Assembly (NCBI GenBank): GCA_002701385.1
Contig: NZVD01000018.1
Span: forward strand, 1 to 43,764
Origin: Rhodopirellula sp.
Lineage (GTDB): Bacteria > Planctomycetota > Planctomycetia > Pirellulales > Pirellulaceae
DNA length: 43,764 nucleotides
Reading direction: 5' to 3'
Positions within the stretch are counted from its first letter, which is position 1. Every line of letters begins with the position of its first letter. Below, in pieces: positions 43,214-43,764 of the stretch. The notes below the pieces were generated by a model. That model was not told the DNA's origin and did no database searches. It saw only the letters and a list, made by a program, of their open reading frames with translations. A program made the translations under genes and the position numbers.

Positions 43214-43764
43214 ATGGCTGTTAAACGAAAACGGACTCCGCCCCGCTGGAATAAGCTCAATCGTGAAATTGACAACTGTGCAAAGTGTCCGCGTCTAATC
43301 ACGCATTGTCAGGAGATAGCCACGGTCAAACGCAAGGCCTATCAGGATGAGGATTATTGGGGAGGGCCGGTCTCCAATTTCGGTGACCCTTACGCTGAAT
43401 TGCTACTCGTAGGACTCGCCCCTGGTGCCCATGGTGCCAATCGAACGGGGCGTATGTTCACCGGAGACCGCAGCGGCGACTGGCTCTACAAAGCTCTGCA
43501 TAAATCCGGATTTGCCAATCAGGCCACTTCAACACATCTAAAGGATGGTCTTGCCCTCGCCAATTGCGCCATCACCAATATTTGCCATTGCGCTCCCCCC
43601 CAAAACAAGCCGACGCGTGATGAAATACTGACATGCCAACCGTGGTTTGAATCGTTAGTTACCCAACTACCAGTGAAAGTGTTCCTTGCATTCGGGCAAA
43701 TCGCCTGGCGAGGTGTGATTGACTTTATGCGTGACACGGAAGTGTATTCCGGTCCGATTCCCAA
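43214..43764 (+). CDS. udgB: Family 5 uracil-DNA glycosylase, cut by window edge
   Basis: A plus-strand frame from ATG 43214 remains open to the end (183 codons). The N-terminus has CAKCPRLITHC, giving three of the four Fe-S cysteines expected in thermophile-type UDGs. Then come ELLLVGLAPGAHGANRTGRM and FTGDRSGDWLYKALHKSGF, the motif-1 region of family 5 (UDGb), and NICHCAPPQNKP, likely with the fourth cysteine. These enzymes excise uracil and other deaminated bases from DNA. The second active-site motif near the C-terminus lies beyond the window. The gene name is by family; the exact subtype needs the missing end. Confidence 0.88.
   Translation, partial: MAVKRKRTPPRWNKLNREIDNCAKCPRLITHCQEIATVKRKAYQDEDYWGGPVSNFGDPYAELLLVGLAPGAHGANRTGRMFTGDRSGDWLYKALHKSGFANQATSTHLKDGLALANCAITNICHCAPPQNKPTRDEILTCQPWFESLVTQLPVKVFLAFGQIAWRGVIDFMRDTEVYSGPIP

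Overview
The window reads as a chromosomal segment of a planctomycete, most likely of the Pirellulales type. This rests on the DUF1501 / DUF1549-DUF1553 / cytochrome-c-WD40 trio typical of that phylum, a DUF1570 putative metalloprotease, very long secretin-like proteins, a YdjY-domain protein and many secreted proteins of unknown function. I saw no rRNA, tRNA, CRISPR array, insertion sequence or phage gene. Exact taxonomy is inference.

Left part (1-12,079). A minus-strand operon runs Tat-exported DUF1501 protein -> DUF1549/DUF1553 haem protein -> cytochrome c/WD40 protein, the last cut by the left edge. A 16-bp perfect palindrome lies upstream. Then come a plus-strand run of a small secreted protein, a thioredoxin-like protein, SufE and a ZIP metal transporter. 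An eight-helix membrane protein and a DUF1570 protein follow on the minus strand.

Centre (12,080-34,290). This is a complete-looking type II secretion (T2SS) / type IV pilus-like locus. It has a barrel-less secretin-like protein carrying the N0-type domain, GspE, GspF, pseudopilins G-H-I-J-K, a GspL (PilM-PilN-like) protein and a GspM (PilO-like) protein. The last carries a cadherin-like domain and a C-terminal domain resembling the GspC/PilP homology region. A strong intrinsic terminator ends this unit. A second unit starts with a giant secretin (about 1,294 aa) and a lipoprotein, followed by a minus-strand BON-domain protein and a plus-strand exported protein with its own terminator. No prepilin peptidase (GspO) and no separate GspC are present. 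The most interesting inference is that the outer-membrane channel is built from two polypeptides, with N0 and many N domains on one and more N domains plus the barrel on the other.

Right part (34,291-43,764). A CheY-like receiver protein and a HemQ-type coproheme decarboxylase are followed on the minus strand by a YdjY-domain protein, an unknown 545-aa protein, a YggS-type PLP protein and a TIM-barrel sugar isomerase-like protein. On the plus strand are a group II PLP decarboxylase, an Nramp-family protein lacking the canonical metal-binding motifs, a CaMKII-association-domain protein, and a family 5 uracil-DNA glycosylase cut by the right edge.

Gene calls come from reading frames and motifs by eye. 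Family names are recognitions from memory, not search results.
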